A program made the position numbers and the translations under genes. The notes below the pieces were generated by a model. That model was not told the origin of the DNA. It worked only from the letters and a program-made list of their open reading frames with translations, and searched no databases. A stretch of 32,438 bases of DNA from Streptomyces diastatochromogenes (GTDB lineage: Bacteria; Actinomycetota; Actinomycetes; Streptomycetales; Streptomycetaceae): positions 1 through 32,438 of the forward strand of contig LIQL01000090.1 in NCBI GenBank assembly GCA_001418405.1, written 5' to 3'. Each line of letters begins with the position of its first letter. The stretch's first letter is position 1. This document shows, piece after piece, positions 25,647 to 32,438 of the stretch.

Positions 25647-25765
25647 GGTGTCCGTCCTGAGAGGCGACCGGTTGCGGTGCTGTCAGTCCAGCAGCCGCCG
25701 GCCCGACGGTCCGGCGTCTTTCCGACGTGGTGGTTGCGCCGCCGTGGACGCCGGCCGGTGGGCCT

Positions 25766-26503
25766 TCAGCCCTTGGCCGTCCCGGCGTGGATCTCCCCGT
25801 TGCCGGTGGTCAGATCGAGCCGGTAGCGGCCCGCCGGGTCGTTGCGCACCGCGATCCGCTTCGCGCCGTTGGAGGTCTGCGCGGACACCCGGAACGGGGC
25901 GTCCGGCACGGTCACCGACACCGCGCCGTTGGAGGTCTTCGCCCGGACGTCCTGCGGCTTCGTCGCGGTGAGCGTGACCTCGCCGTTGGAGGTCTCGGCC
26001 TTGATGCCGGTGCCCGCCAGGCCCTTTCCGGTGATCGCGCCGTCGGTGGTGCGGACGTCCACCGCGCCGGACACCCCGTCCAGGTCGATCGCGCCGTTGC
26101 TGGTGGTCACCCGCACCGCGGCCACCTTGGACAGGTTGAGCGCGCCGGTGGAGGTCCCGCCGGTCACCGGCACCGTGCCGGGCAGGTCGACCGTGTACGT
26201 CACCGAGCAGTGCTCGCCGCAGCCGCCGAGCACCAGGGTGCCGCCCTCGACCCGGTACGTCGGCCCCTGCGGCCGGTCGCCCCGGTAGGTGACCTTGCGG
26301 TGCACGCTGGCCGTGCTCCCGCCCGTGCCGCCGCGCACCGTCACGCCGCCGTCGGAGGTGTCCACCCGCACCGCCGTGATCTTCTGCGCCACCGTGGCGT
26401 CGTCGGAGAAGGTCTCGCCGACCACGAGGCCGCACGCGCCGAGCGCCAGTGCCCCGGCCGCGGCGAGTGCCGCGGCCCCGGTGAAGCGGACGTGCCTGCG
26501 CAT
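25766..26503 (-). CDS. DUF4097-like repeat lipoprotein
   Basis: 245 aa. Signal peptide ends in the lipobox LGAC (Cys24), so surface anchoring is expected. The rest is a series of short beta-strand repeats with the recurring motif TSNGA(I/V) or T(T/S)DGA, e.g. VRVTTSNGAIDL, VRTTDGAITG, KAETSNGEVTL and RAKTSNGAVSV. This is the look of a DUF4097/DUF2807 beta-helix. The DNA shows matching repeats (GCCGTTGGAGGTC, about 57-60 bp apart). A G-rich GGGGGGA ribosome binding site precedes the ATG. Function unknown; such proteins are often linked to envelope stress or anti-sigma systems. Confidence 0.8.
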   Translation of the reverse strand: MRRHVRFTGAAALAAAGALALGACGLVVGETFSDDATVAQKITAVRVDTSDGGVTVRGGTGGSTASVHRKVTYRGDRPQGPTYRVEGGTLVLGGCGEHCSVTYTVDLPGTVPVTGGTSTGALNLSKVAAVRVTTSNGAIDLDGVSGAVDVRTTDGAITGKGLAGTGIKAETSNGEVTLTATKPQDVRAKTSNGAVSVTVPDAPFRVSAQTSNGAKRIAVRNDPAGRYRLDLTTGNGEIHAGTAKG

Positions 26504-26753
26504 GAAATCCCCCCGGAATCCGGTCCGTTCACGGCTCCGGGTCGGCCCGTCGCCTCTGTGGTCCGGGCCCGCGCCACGGCCTGCCGGCCGCCGGCACCGG
26601 GCCCACTGCCACCGACCCTAGGCACTTCCCGCCCGTTGGACCATGGGGCTGTCCCCCGGGCCACGGCGGGGGCAGACCTCCGGGTGCGACCGCCGGGCGC
26701 CGGTGCGACGCTGGGTGTGGGGGCTGTTCCGCTGCGGCATGAGGAGGCTTCCG

Positions 26754-27044
26754 GTGACCGGCACGGGCAAGGGTACGAACACGAAGGCGTGGCACGCGGA
26801 GATCGACATCGTCGAATCCGGCAGTGAGGTCCGGGCCGAGGCCCGGCTGCGCGGCAAGGACGGCGGGCAGCTCATCGGCGAGGGATCCGCCCGGTGCAAC
26901 CCGGCGGACGAGAACGTCCCGTCCATCGGGGACGAGTTGGCGACGGCGCGGGCGCTGTCCGACCTGAGCCACCAGTTGCTCAGCCGCGCCGCGCACGACA
27001 TCGAGGTGCACACCGCCCGCCCCGTCGAGCGACTGCACGCCTGA
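26754..27044 (+). CDS. DUF1876 domain protein
   Basis: 96 aa. The sequence KAWHAEIDIVESGSEVRAEA, GEGSARCNP and VPSIGDELATARALSDLSHQLL is typical of DUF1876, a small family common in Streptomyces and often compared with double-stranded-RNA-binding-like folds. The GTG start at 26754 has GAGGAGG at 6-nt spacing; an in-frame ATG at 26739 lies upstream of that site. The function of the family is not established. It is divergent from the DUF4097-like gene across a 250-bp gap in which I see no clear operator. Confidence 0.85.
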   Translation: MTGTGKGTNTKAWHAEIDIVESGSEVRAEARLRGKDGGQLIGEGSARCNPADENVPSIGDELATARALSDLSHQLLSRAAHDIEVHTARPVERLHA

Positions 27045-27065
27045 CGGGTCCCGTGCGCCCGGCCC

Positions 27066-27091
27066 CGGGCGGACCGGTCGCGGTCCGCCCG
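27066..27091. terminator. Stem-loop between convergent DUF1876 and LCP genes
   Basis: Ten-base-pair perfect stem (27066-27075 with 27082-27091) and a 6-nt loop GGTCGC, in the 117-bp gap between convergent stops. It is likely to terminate both transcripts. Confidence 0.7.
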
Positions 27092-27161
27092 CGCACCCGT
27101 GCGCGAAGCCGTTCCCGCGGCGGCCGGTCCCCCGGGTGCCGGGCGTCGGTCGTCCCCGTCG

Positions 27162-28667
27162 TCAGCTGTCCTTCGCGGAGAAGTTCGCGCCGACGGTGAG
27201 CGTCACCGCCCCCGGTGCCGCCTGCGCCGACTCCGCGATGGTGGTGCCGGGCAGCCGCGAGGCGAGCACCTGGGCCTGGGTCTTCATGCCGGGCGGGTAG
27301 CTGATGGTGGACTTGTCGGTGCGCTCGCCGTTGTCGGTGAAGACGACGGTGAAGCCGAGCTGGCGCAGCTTCTGGGCGGCGTCCCCGGCGAGGCCCGTGG
27401 TGGCCGTGCCGTTGAGCACCCGTACCCGGACCGAGCGCGCCGTCACCGGGTTCTTCTCGGCCTCGGCGAACTTCTTCTTCCCGGCGGCGCCGACCTCCCG
27501 GTCGTGGGCGAGGTCCGCGAACAACTCGCCGGCCTGCGGGTACTGCCAGATGACGTTGGCCTTGTCGGTGGGGACGTCCGCCTCGCGCGGATAGGTGGGG
27601 ACGGTGAGGAAGGTGAGGCGGTCGGTGGGGATGTCCTTGACTGTGGCGGCGAGGTCGTACAGCGGCTTGATCCCGGCCAGGTCCTTGTCGGTGGTGAGGG
27701 ACTTGGTGGCGGAGTCCAGGAAGCCGTAGAGGTCGGTCGGGCTGGTCAGCTTGGACTGCGCCTTGGCCGCGATCGCCTTCATGAACTCCTGCTGGCGGCC
27801 GATCCGGCCGAGGTCGGAGCCGTCGCCGACGCTGTAGCGGGTGCGGACGTAGCCGAGCGCCTTCTCGTCGGTGACGTTCTGGCAGCCGGCCTCCATGTCG
27901 AGGTGGGCCTTCTTGTCGTGGATGGCCTGCTTGGGGCAGACCTCGATGCCGCCCAGCGCGTTGACCATGCCCTTGAAGCCCTGGAAGTCGACCGAGACGA
28001 AGTGGTCGATGCGCAGGCCGGTGTTCTTCTCGACGGTCTTGATGCTGCACGCCGCGGCCTTTTTGACGTCGCCGCTGAGCCCGCCGAGGGTGTACGCCTC
28101 GTTGATCTTGAAGTGGTGCGGGGAGGACTGCGAACCGCCGCCCTTGTCGCACGCCGGGATCTCCACCCAGGAGTCGCGCGGGAAGGACACCGCGGTGGCC
28201 CACTTATGGTCGGCGGAGATGTGCAGCACCATCAGGGTGTCCGACTGCATGGTGGTCAGCCCGCTGCCGTACTTCCCGCCGGTGCCCGCCCGGCTGTCGG
28301 AGCCGACGACCAGGATGTTCTTGGAGCCGGGGCTGAGGTTGACCGGCCGGTCGCCGCCCAGCTCGCTGTTCACGTCCGCGCCGTGGATGTTGCCGTCCAG
28401 GTGCTGGTACACCCACACGCCGACCCCGGCCGTGCCGAGCAGGAGCACCCCGAGCACCCCGCCGGTCCACGCCACGATCCGGCCGCGCCGGGTCATCTTG
28501 GTCTTCCCGCCCTTGCGGGAGCCGCCGCCGGCCCGTCGTCCGGAGCCGGTCCGCCGCCGTTCGGCGCGGCCGCCGCCCGCGCCGTGGTCGCCGTCGTCCG
28601 CCGCCGAACCCCGGCCGCTCCCGTTGCCCCGCCGGGCCCCCTGCCTGTGCGTCGTCCTGTCATGCAC
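27162..28667 (-). CDS. LytR-CpsA-Psr (LCP) family cell-wall glycopolymer ligase
   Basis: 501 aa. A long basic Gly/Arg-rich cytoplasmic N-terminus (about 60 residues) leads to one membrane helix (about 64-87). The extracytoplasmic LCP domain follows, with the conserved NILVVGSDSRAG, QSDTLMVLHI, SFPRDSWVEIP and RTRYSVGDGSDLGRIGRQQ motifs that bind polyprenyl pyrophosphate. The C-terminal 100 residues (VRVRVLNGTATTGLAGDAA) form a LytR_C domain. It should attach glycopolymers such as teichoic-acid-like chains to peptidoglycan. The GTG at 28665-28667 has AGAAGGG at about 9 nt. Confidence 0.92.
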   Translation of the reverse strand: MHDRTTHRQGARRGNGSGRGSAADDGDHGAGGGRAERRRTGSGRRAGGGSRKGGKTKMTRRGRIVAWTGGVLGVLLLGTAGVGVWVYQHLDGNIHGADVNSELGGDRPVNLSPGSKNILVVGSDSRAGTGGKYGSGLTTMQSDTLMVLHISADHKWATAVSFPRDSWVEIPACDKGGGSQSSPHHFKINEAYTLGGLSGDVKKAAACSIKTVEKNTGLRIDHFVSVDFQGFKGMVNALGGIEVCPKQAIHDKKAHLDMEAGCQNVTDEKALGYVRTRYSVGDGSDLGRIGRQQEFMKAIAAKAQSKLTSPTDLYGFLDSATKSLTTDKDLAGIKPLYDLAATVKDIPTDRLTFLTVPTYPREADVPTDKANVIWQYPQAGELFADLAHDREVGAAGKKKFAEAEKNPVTARSVRVRVLNGTATTGLAGDAAQKLRQLGFTVVFTDNGERTDKSTISYPPGMKTQAQVLASRLPGTTIAESAQAAPGAVTLTVGANFSAKDS

Positions 28668-28802
28668 GCCGATGGCCCTTCTGGTCCTTCTGGAGCTGGT
28701 CTTGCCGAGTGCGCAGGTGTGCGGACGCGGGGGTGGGCGCGCCGTCGGTGACGGGTGGCGGTGCCGGCCGGGGGCCTCGGGGCGGTGGCCCGAACCGGTG
28801 CG

Positions 28803-29051
28803 TCAGATGCCCTCGGTGGGCAGCAACCGCACGGATTCCGGGTCGTAGCGGAGCCATTGGGGACGGTTGCCGTGCGGCACGGTGCGCAGCAGGCACCACG
28901 TCTCGCCCGCCCCGTCCGTCCACCAGGCGCTGATCCGGCCCAATTCCCAGGCGCCGTCGGGGTATTGGACCTCGACCGGTTGATAGACCCATCGCACTTC
29001 CGCCTCTGGAGGCGGGCTGTCCCAGGTCAGGGGTCCGCACCTCGTCGCCAT
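28803..29051 (-). CDS. Small acidic orphan protein
   Basis: 82 aa, rich in Trp (7 residues), Pro and acidic residues, with EAEVRWVYQPVEVQYPDGAWELGRISAWW; likely cytosolic, as no signal or membrane segment is seen. The strand-rich, Trp-rich pattern resembles a small SH3-like barrel, but I do not recognise a family. GGAGGGGGAG lies directly before the ATG at 29049-29051. A CTACA-N4-TGTAG site is 52 bp upstream of the start, so it may be under BlaI-type control. It lies 135 bp upstream of the LCP gene on the same strand. Confidence 0.72.
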   Translation of the reverse strand: MATRCGPLTWDSPPPEAEVRWVYQPVEVQYPDGAWELGRISAWWTDGAGETWCLLRTVPHGNRPQWLRYDPESVRLLPTEGI

Positions 29052-29102
29052 CTCCCCCTCCGGCAGCGCCCGTTGCGCATGTCAGCCGCAACCCTACCGG
29101 CA

Positions 29103-29124
29103 ACTTCTACAACGCTGTAGAAGT
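29103..29124. promoter_or_regulatory. BlaI-type operator upstream of the 82-aa orphan
   Basis: Perfect 9-bp arms ACTTCTACA (29103-29111) and TGTAGAAGT (29116-29124) with a 4-bp spacer. CTACA/TGTAG half-sites are typical of BlaI/MecI operators, though MecI sites have a shorter spacer. This is the strongest of three such dyads in the window. It also lies 74 bp after the M56 gene, so it is between that gene and the orphan on the same strand. Confidence 0.7.
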
Positions 29125-29197
29125 CGGTTGGTGTGCTCCGGGTCACAAAGGGGTGTCCGTCGCGTGGCGTGCTGGAGAGTCCGGCATCAGTGTGCAC

Positions 29198-30163
29198 TCA
29201 CCACGGCGTTGCTGCCTTCAGAACGAGGAACAGAGCTACCGACGCGTTCAGCGCGGACAGTGCGGACGCCGCCGTGCCGGCCGCGGCGACCAGCGCGGCC
29301 AGCCCCGCCGGGGTCAGCGCCGGCGGCCAGGTGCGGGCCGAGGGCACCGGGCCGAGCAGCGCCGCCACCCGCCGCGGCACCGGCCCGGGTTCGGGCGCGG
29401 CGAACTGCACCGCCACCGGGTACGGCGCGGGCCGCGAGATCAGCGCGGCCTTCCCCACCGCGCGGGCGGTCAGCCGCCGGTCGCCGACCGCCCGGGCCGC
29501 CTCCTCGTCCGCCCAGCGCTCGGCGCTGAACGCGACCGCTGAACGCAGCGGCAGCAGCAGCGGGTTGACGCACCCGGCCAGTCGGACGGCGAGCAGGTAG
29601 CGGTGGTGGCGGCAGTTCAGGTGCGCCCGCTCGTGGGCGAAGAGGGCGCACCGCTCGTCCTCGTCCAAACTCCGCAGCATGCCCCGGGACACCGCGATCC
29701 GGCCGGCCCGGGCCGGCCGCCCCGGTCGTGCGGGGGTGCCGGGCACGGCGTAGGCGTACGGATCGTCGTCCGGCAGCACCGCGGGATCGGTGCCGACCGG
29801 CAGGACGTCGAGCGCGCGGTGGGCCCGGAGCCGGATGCGGAGGTCCCGGCGCAGGGCGGCGCCGCACACGGTGAGGGCGGCGGCCAACGCGAAGATCGCC
29901 GCGATGCCGGCCACCTCGGCGAACGGCACCGCGGCCCGCACCTCCGGGTCCGACCAGCCGTCCGGCAGCGGGTTGCCGGGCAGTTGGGCGGTCCCGACGA
30001 CCACCAGGAGGCCCAGGCAGAGCGTGCTGCACACCCCGAGGACCACGGCCAGCAGGGTCAGCAGCCGCGTGGTCACCCGCGGGTGCAGGTGCTGCTCCGC
30101 GAGCCGGGCGATCGGCAGCGCGGTCAGCGGCAGGACGAGCGGCAGGAAGACGAAGACGCCCAC
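29198..30163 (-). CDS. M56-family membrane metallopeptidase (BlaR1-like, no sensor domain)
   Basis: 321 aa with hydrophobic segments at the N-terminus (two), near residue 85-105, and at the C-terminus. The zinc-protease motif HERAH (His177, Glu178, His181) is in LFAHERAHLNCRHH, with a downstream SAERWADEEAARAVG acidic segment that supplies the third ligand. In BlaR1 and MecR1 such a protease cleaves the BlaI-type repressor; here the extracellular penicillin-binding sensor domain is absent, so the trigger is unknown. The GTG start at 30161-30163 lies 3 bp after the blaI stop, so the two are co-transcribed. Confidence 0.88.
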   Translation of the reverse strand: MGVFVFLPLVLPLTALPIARLAEQHLHPRVTTRLLTLLAVVLGVCSTLCLGLLVVVGTAQLPGNPLPDGWSDPEVRAAVPFAEVAGIAAIFALAAALTVCGAALRRDLRIRLRAHRALDVLPVGTDPAVLPDDDPYAYAVPGTPARPGRPARAGRIAVSRGMLRSLDEDERCALFAHERAHLNCRHHRYLLAVRLAGCVNPLLLPLRSAVAFSAERWADEEAARAVGDRRLTARAVGKAALISRPAPYPVAVQFAAPEPGPVPRRVAALLGPVPSARTWPPALTPAGLAALVAAAGTAASALSALNASVALFLVLKAATPW

Positions 30164-30166
30164 CGG

Positions 30167-30640
30167 TCACCCTCCACGGGCTTCGTCCGAGCGGCCCGCG
30201 CGGCCCGGCCCCGGGGCGGGACCGGGAGCCCGGCCGTCGTCCTCGGCGCGGGCCAGGAGGCTGCGCAGCACCTCCTCGTCGTGCGCCGAGAGCGCCGAGA
30301 CGAAGCTGGTCAGCACGGCGTCCCGGTCCGGTTCGCCGTCCAGGACGCGGCGCATCCGCAGCGCGGCGAGTCCGGCCTCGTCGGCCGCGGGGGTCCACAG
30401 GTAGGCCCGGCCGGACCGTTCGCGGGTGACCGCCCCCTTGGCGTGCAGCCGGGACAGGATCGTCATCACGGTCGTGTAGGCGAGGTCGTCGCCGAGCCGC
30501 TCCTGGACCCAGGCGGCGGTGGCCGGTCCGGGCGCGTGGTGCAGCGCGGCCAGCACCTGCGCCTCCAACTGGCCCTGTCCGCGCCGGGCCCGGTCCCGTC
30601 CGTTGCCGCCGAGGGCCTTGCCGAAGGGTGTTCCGCCCAT
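30167..30640 (-). CDS. BlaI/MecI-family transcriptional repressor
   Basis: 157 aa. The N-terminal winged helix includes LEAQVLAALHHAPGPATAAWVQERLG and the recognition region YTTVMTILSRLHAKGAVTRERSGRAYLWTPA, characteristic of the family. The C-terminal part would dimerise and carry the protease-sensitive bond. The ATG at 30638-30640 has GGGAGG at 8 nt; a longer frame to 30730 lacks such a site. It is followed directly by the M56 protease gene. The operator dyad at 30772-30785 should give autoregulation and also control terD. Confidence 0.9.
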   Translation of the reverse strand: MGGTPFGKALGGNGRDRARRGQGQLEAQVLAALHHAPGPATAAWVQERLGDDLAYTTVMTILSRLHAKGAVTRERSGRAYLWTPAADEAGLAALRMRRVLDGEPDRDAVLTSFVSALSAHDEEVLRSLLARAEDDGRAPGPAPGPGRAGRSDEARGG

Positions 30641-30771
30641 GTCGTCGCCTCCCGTCGCGCCGGGCGTCCCGCGGGCTGGGACGCCGGGGCATTTTACGGC
30701 GGCCGAGGCCCCGCCATCCGGCCCGTCCAAGGGTTCGCACCCGCGGGCGTCGCTCCCGGCCGCGCTTACTT

Positions 30772-30785
30772 CTACACTCCTGTAG
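30772..30785. promoter_or_regulatory. BlaI-type operator in the blaI/terD divergent promoter region
   Basis: CTACA (30772-30776) and TGTAG (30781-30785) with a 4-bp CTCC spacer, in an A/T-richer patch. It lies 132 bp upstream of blaI and 77 bp upstream of terD, placed to control both directions. Confidence 0.7.
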
Positions 30786-30861
30786 TTTTTCCGCCAGGTC
30801 CTAGTTCACAACCGGGAACCGGTCACGGCAACCGGCACCGGCCACCACCTGGAGGGAAGCC

Positions 30862-31437
30862 ATGGGAGTCTCGCTCGCCAAGGGCGGCAACGTCTCGCTG
30901 TCGAAGGAAGCACCCGGCCTGACCGCGGTCTCGGTCGGTCTCGGCTGGGACGTGCGGACGACCACCGGCGCCGACTACGACCTCGACGCCAGCGCGCTGC
31001 TCTGCACCGACGCCGGGAAGGTCGTCTCCGACCGGCACTTCGTCTTCTACAACAACCTCACCAGCCCGGACGGCTCGGTGCAGCACACCGGCGACAACCT
31101 CACCGGTGCCGGCGACGGCGACGACGAGACCCTCAACGTCGCGCTGGACGGCGTGCCGGCCGAGGTCACGAAGATCGTCTTCCCGGTCTCGATCCACGAC
31201 GCCGAGGGCCGCGGCCAGAACTTCGGCCAGGTGCGCAACGCCTACATCCGCGTCGTCAACCAGCAGGGCGGCGCCGAACTGGCCCGCTACGACCTGACCG
31301 AGGACGCCTCGACCGAGACCGCGATGGTCTTCGGCGAGCTCTACCGGCACGGCGCGGAGTGGAAGTTCCGCGCGGTGGGCCAGGGTTACGCGTCCGGGCT
31401 GGCGGGGATCGCGGCGGACTTCGGCGTCAACGTCTGA
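30862..31437 (+). CDS. terD: TerD-family stress protein
   Basis: 191 aa, full length. [20 protein letters not shown], the calcium-site loop [32 protein letters not shown] and [11 protein letters not shown], then [15 protein letters not shown] and [20 protein letters not shown] are family signatures. TerD proteins bind Ca2+ and act in tellurite and general stress resistance; in Streptomyces they affect development. CTGGAGGGAAGCC gives a good ribosome binding site for the ATG at 30862. It is divergent from blaI and convergent with terB. Confidence 0.95.
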   Translation: MGVSLAKGGNVSLSKEAPGLTAVSVGLGWDVRTTTGADYDLDASALLCTDAGKVVSDRHFVFYNNLTSPDGSVQHTGDNLTGAGDGDDETLNVALDGVPAEVTKIVFPVSIHDAEGRGQNFGQVRNAYIRVVNQQGGAELARYDLTEDASTETAMVFGELYRHGAEWKFRAVGQGYASGLAGIAADFGVNV

Positions 31438-31484
31438 GCCGGGCGCACCGGCCCCACGGCGCGGACGAGGTCCGTCGCACGGCA

Positions 31485-31515
31485 CGGGAGCGGGGCGCCC
31501 CGGCCCCCGCTCCCG
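31485..31515. terminator. Stem-loop between convergent terD and terB
   Basis: Perfect 11-bp arms (31485-31495 and 31505-31515) with a 9-nt loop, in the 84-bp gap between the two convergent stop codons. It likely serves as a bidirectional terminator. Confidence 0.75.
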
Positions 31516-31521
31516 GCGTGG

Positions 31522-31977
31522 TCAGACGTCGAACTCGGCCGGGGGGATCCCCAGCGCGAAGCACACCTCGCGCACGACCGCGCGCTCGGTCGGGTCGAAG
31601 TCGCCGTCGGCACCGCCGATGACGATGCCGATCTGGACCACCGCCCGCGCCTCCACCGGCTTCTTCTTCACCTTCCCTATCTCCTGCATCAGCGCGACCT
31701 TGCCGAAGTCGAAGTCGGCGGCGAGCTTGTCCAGGCAGCCCTCGAAGCGCAGCCGCAGGTCCTCGGCGGGGAAGTTCTGCAGCGCCTCGTTGGTGGCGAT
31801 CAGCTGCGCCACCCGTCGGCGCTCCGACGGGTCGACGACCCCGTCCGCGGCGGCCACCAGGGCGCACATCGCCATGCTGGCGTCGCGGAAGGCGCCGCTC
31901 TTGAGGTCGTTCTTCTTGGCGACGAGCTGGCTCTGCATCGTCTGCGCGGACTCTCGGATCCGGTCCCAGAGCGCCAT
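31522..31977 (-). CDS. terB: TerB-family tellurite/stress protein
   Basis: 151 aa. The sequence FRDASMAMCALVAAADGVVDPSERRRVAQLI and GIVIGGADGDFDPTERAVVREVCFALGI shows the two acidic DG-DFDP helices of the TerB fold. TerB is thought to act at the membrane face in complex with TerC and TerD-like proteins. The ATG at 31975-31977 has GAGGAG at 7 nt; a longer frame upstream has no such site. A CTACA-N4-TGTAG dyad lies about 92 bp upstream. Confidence 0.92.
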   Translation of the reverse strand: MALWDRIRESAQTMQSQLVAKKNDLKSGAFRDASMAMCALVAAADGVVDPSERRRVAQLIATNEALQNFPAEDLRLRFEGCLDKLAADFDFGKVALMQEIGKVKKKPVEARAVVQIGIVIGGADGDFDPTERAVVREVCFALGIPPAEFDV

Positions 31978-32068
31978 GTGAATCTCCTCGGCTGGTCGTG
32001 ACGCGAGCATGCGGAGGGCGGGCCCTGGGCATGCTTCACGCATGCGTTTGGTCATGCGTAAGTAAAAT

Positions 32069-32082
32069 CTACAGCCCTGTAG
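32069..32082. promoter_or_regulatory. BlaI-type operator upstream of terB
   Basis: CTACA (32069-32073) and TGTAG (32078-32082) around a 4-bp GCCC spacer, in the 264-bp gap between terB and the divergent gene at the right edge. An A/T-rich segment next to it on the terB strand (TTTTACTTACG) may be the promoter. Several CATGC words (e.g. 32029, 32040, 32053) lie between the dyad and terB. Confidence 0.65.
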
Positions 32083-32241
32083 AAGGTGTGCGGATGCCAC
32101 CCCCGGTCGTCATGGCCATTTTTGGTGCGATATGCCCCCACTGTGCGGAGTACGGTGGAGAAACCAGTGCAAAGCGAAGAGTTTCCAACGATGTCCGGGA
32201 TGCTCGCGTCGTGAGCGCCCGGGACCCTGCGGGTGAGCGCC

Positions 32242-32438
32242 ATGCAGACCTTCTTGTCCGTGCTCGTGCTGCTGGCCCTGATCGCGTTGGGCGTGCTGTT
32301 CCTGATCCGGGTCAACGCCCAGACGGTCGGTCGGCCCACCCCGCACCGGTACGCGCACCTGAAGGAATCGTTCCAGCAGCGGCTGCACAAGCACCCGCAC
32401 GGCGCCGGCCCCGGGGCGCACCCGACGGGCCCGCCGCC
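32242..32438 (+). CDS. N-terminal part of a small membrane-anchored protein (truncated by window edge)
   Basis: 66 residues visible. The first 23 residues (MQTFLSVLVLLALIALGVLF) form a membrane helix, followed by a basic His/Arg/Pro-rich tail. No family is recognised. The start is uncertain: ATG 32242 has only a weak GGTGAG before it, and an in-frame GTG at 32233 adds three residues. It is divergent from terB and shares its regulatory region. Confidence 0.5.
   Translation, partial: MQTFLSVLVLLALIALGVLFLIRVNAQTVGRPTPHRYAHLKESFQQRLHKHPHGAGPGAHPTGPP

Noticed and set aside
32052..32390. 112-aa frame opposite the right-edge gene
   Set aside because: It reads through the terB regulatory region and operator, lacks a ribosome binding site, and its composition is that of a shadow frame.

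Overview
This 32.4 kb window is high-GC DNA with strong G/C preference at third codon positions, many GTG starts, purine-rich ribosome binding sites and families typical of Streptomyces and close relatives (DUF1876, TerD/TerB, LCP, BlaI/M56). It looks chromosomal. I see no rRNA, tRNA, transposase, phage gene or CRISPR array. Both end genes are cut by the window edges.

Left part (1-10.8 kb): a truncated gene start, a 750-bp non-coding stretch, a membrane-anchored esterase, a lipoprotein polysaccharide deacetylase, a quaternary-amine (osmoprotectant) ABC transporter, a quinone oxidoreductase, a membrane protein and a CDF metal exporter. In the transporter, two permeases and a binding lipoprotein lie in one strand-coupled operon and the CBS-domain ATPase faces them.

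Middle part (10.8-24.3 kb): a TsaD-family gene, then most of the corrin-ring section of cobalamin synthesis. The genes are cobL and cobM (+), cbiD (-), cobK (+), the operon cobG-cobH-cobIJ (-), and cobN (+) behind a recognisable cobalamin riboswitch. CobG, CobIJ, CobM, CbiD, CobK, CobH and CobL cover precorrin-2 to hydrogenobyrinate. CobN is the large cobaltochelatase subunit. The other chelatase subunits and the late steps are not here.

Right part (24.3-32.4 kb): an MFS exporter, a DUF4097-like lipoprotein, a DUF1876 protein, an LCP ligase, an 82-aa orphan, a BlaI/M56 regulatory pair, TerD, TerB and a truncated small membrane protein.

Two non-coding patterns stand out. First, nine perfect copies of the 14-bp palindrome GTTTCACGTGAAAC, the Streptomyces ParB site (parS) consensus, lie between 673 and 24335. 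They form six clusters spaced about 4-5 kb apart. Two are built into perfect hairpins between convergent genes, and three form a 30-bp-period array inside the 3' end of cobG, adding a VSRET repeat tail to the protein. Second, three copies of CTACA-N4-TGTAG sit upstream of the 82-aa orphan, in the blaI/terD divergent promoter region and upstream of terB. This suggests a local BlaI regulon joining the protease/repressor pair to Ter stress proteins.
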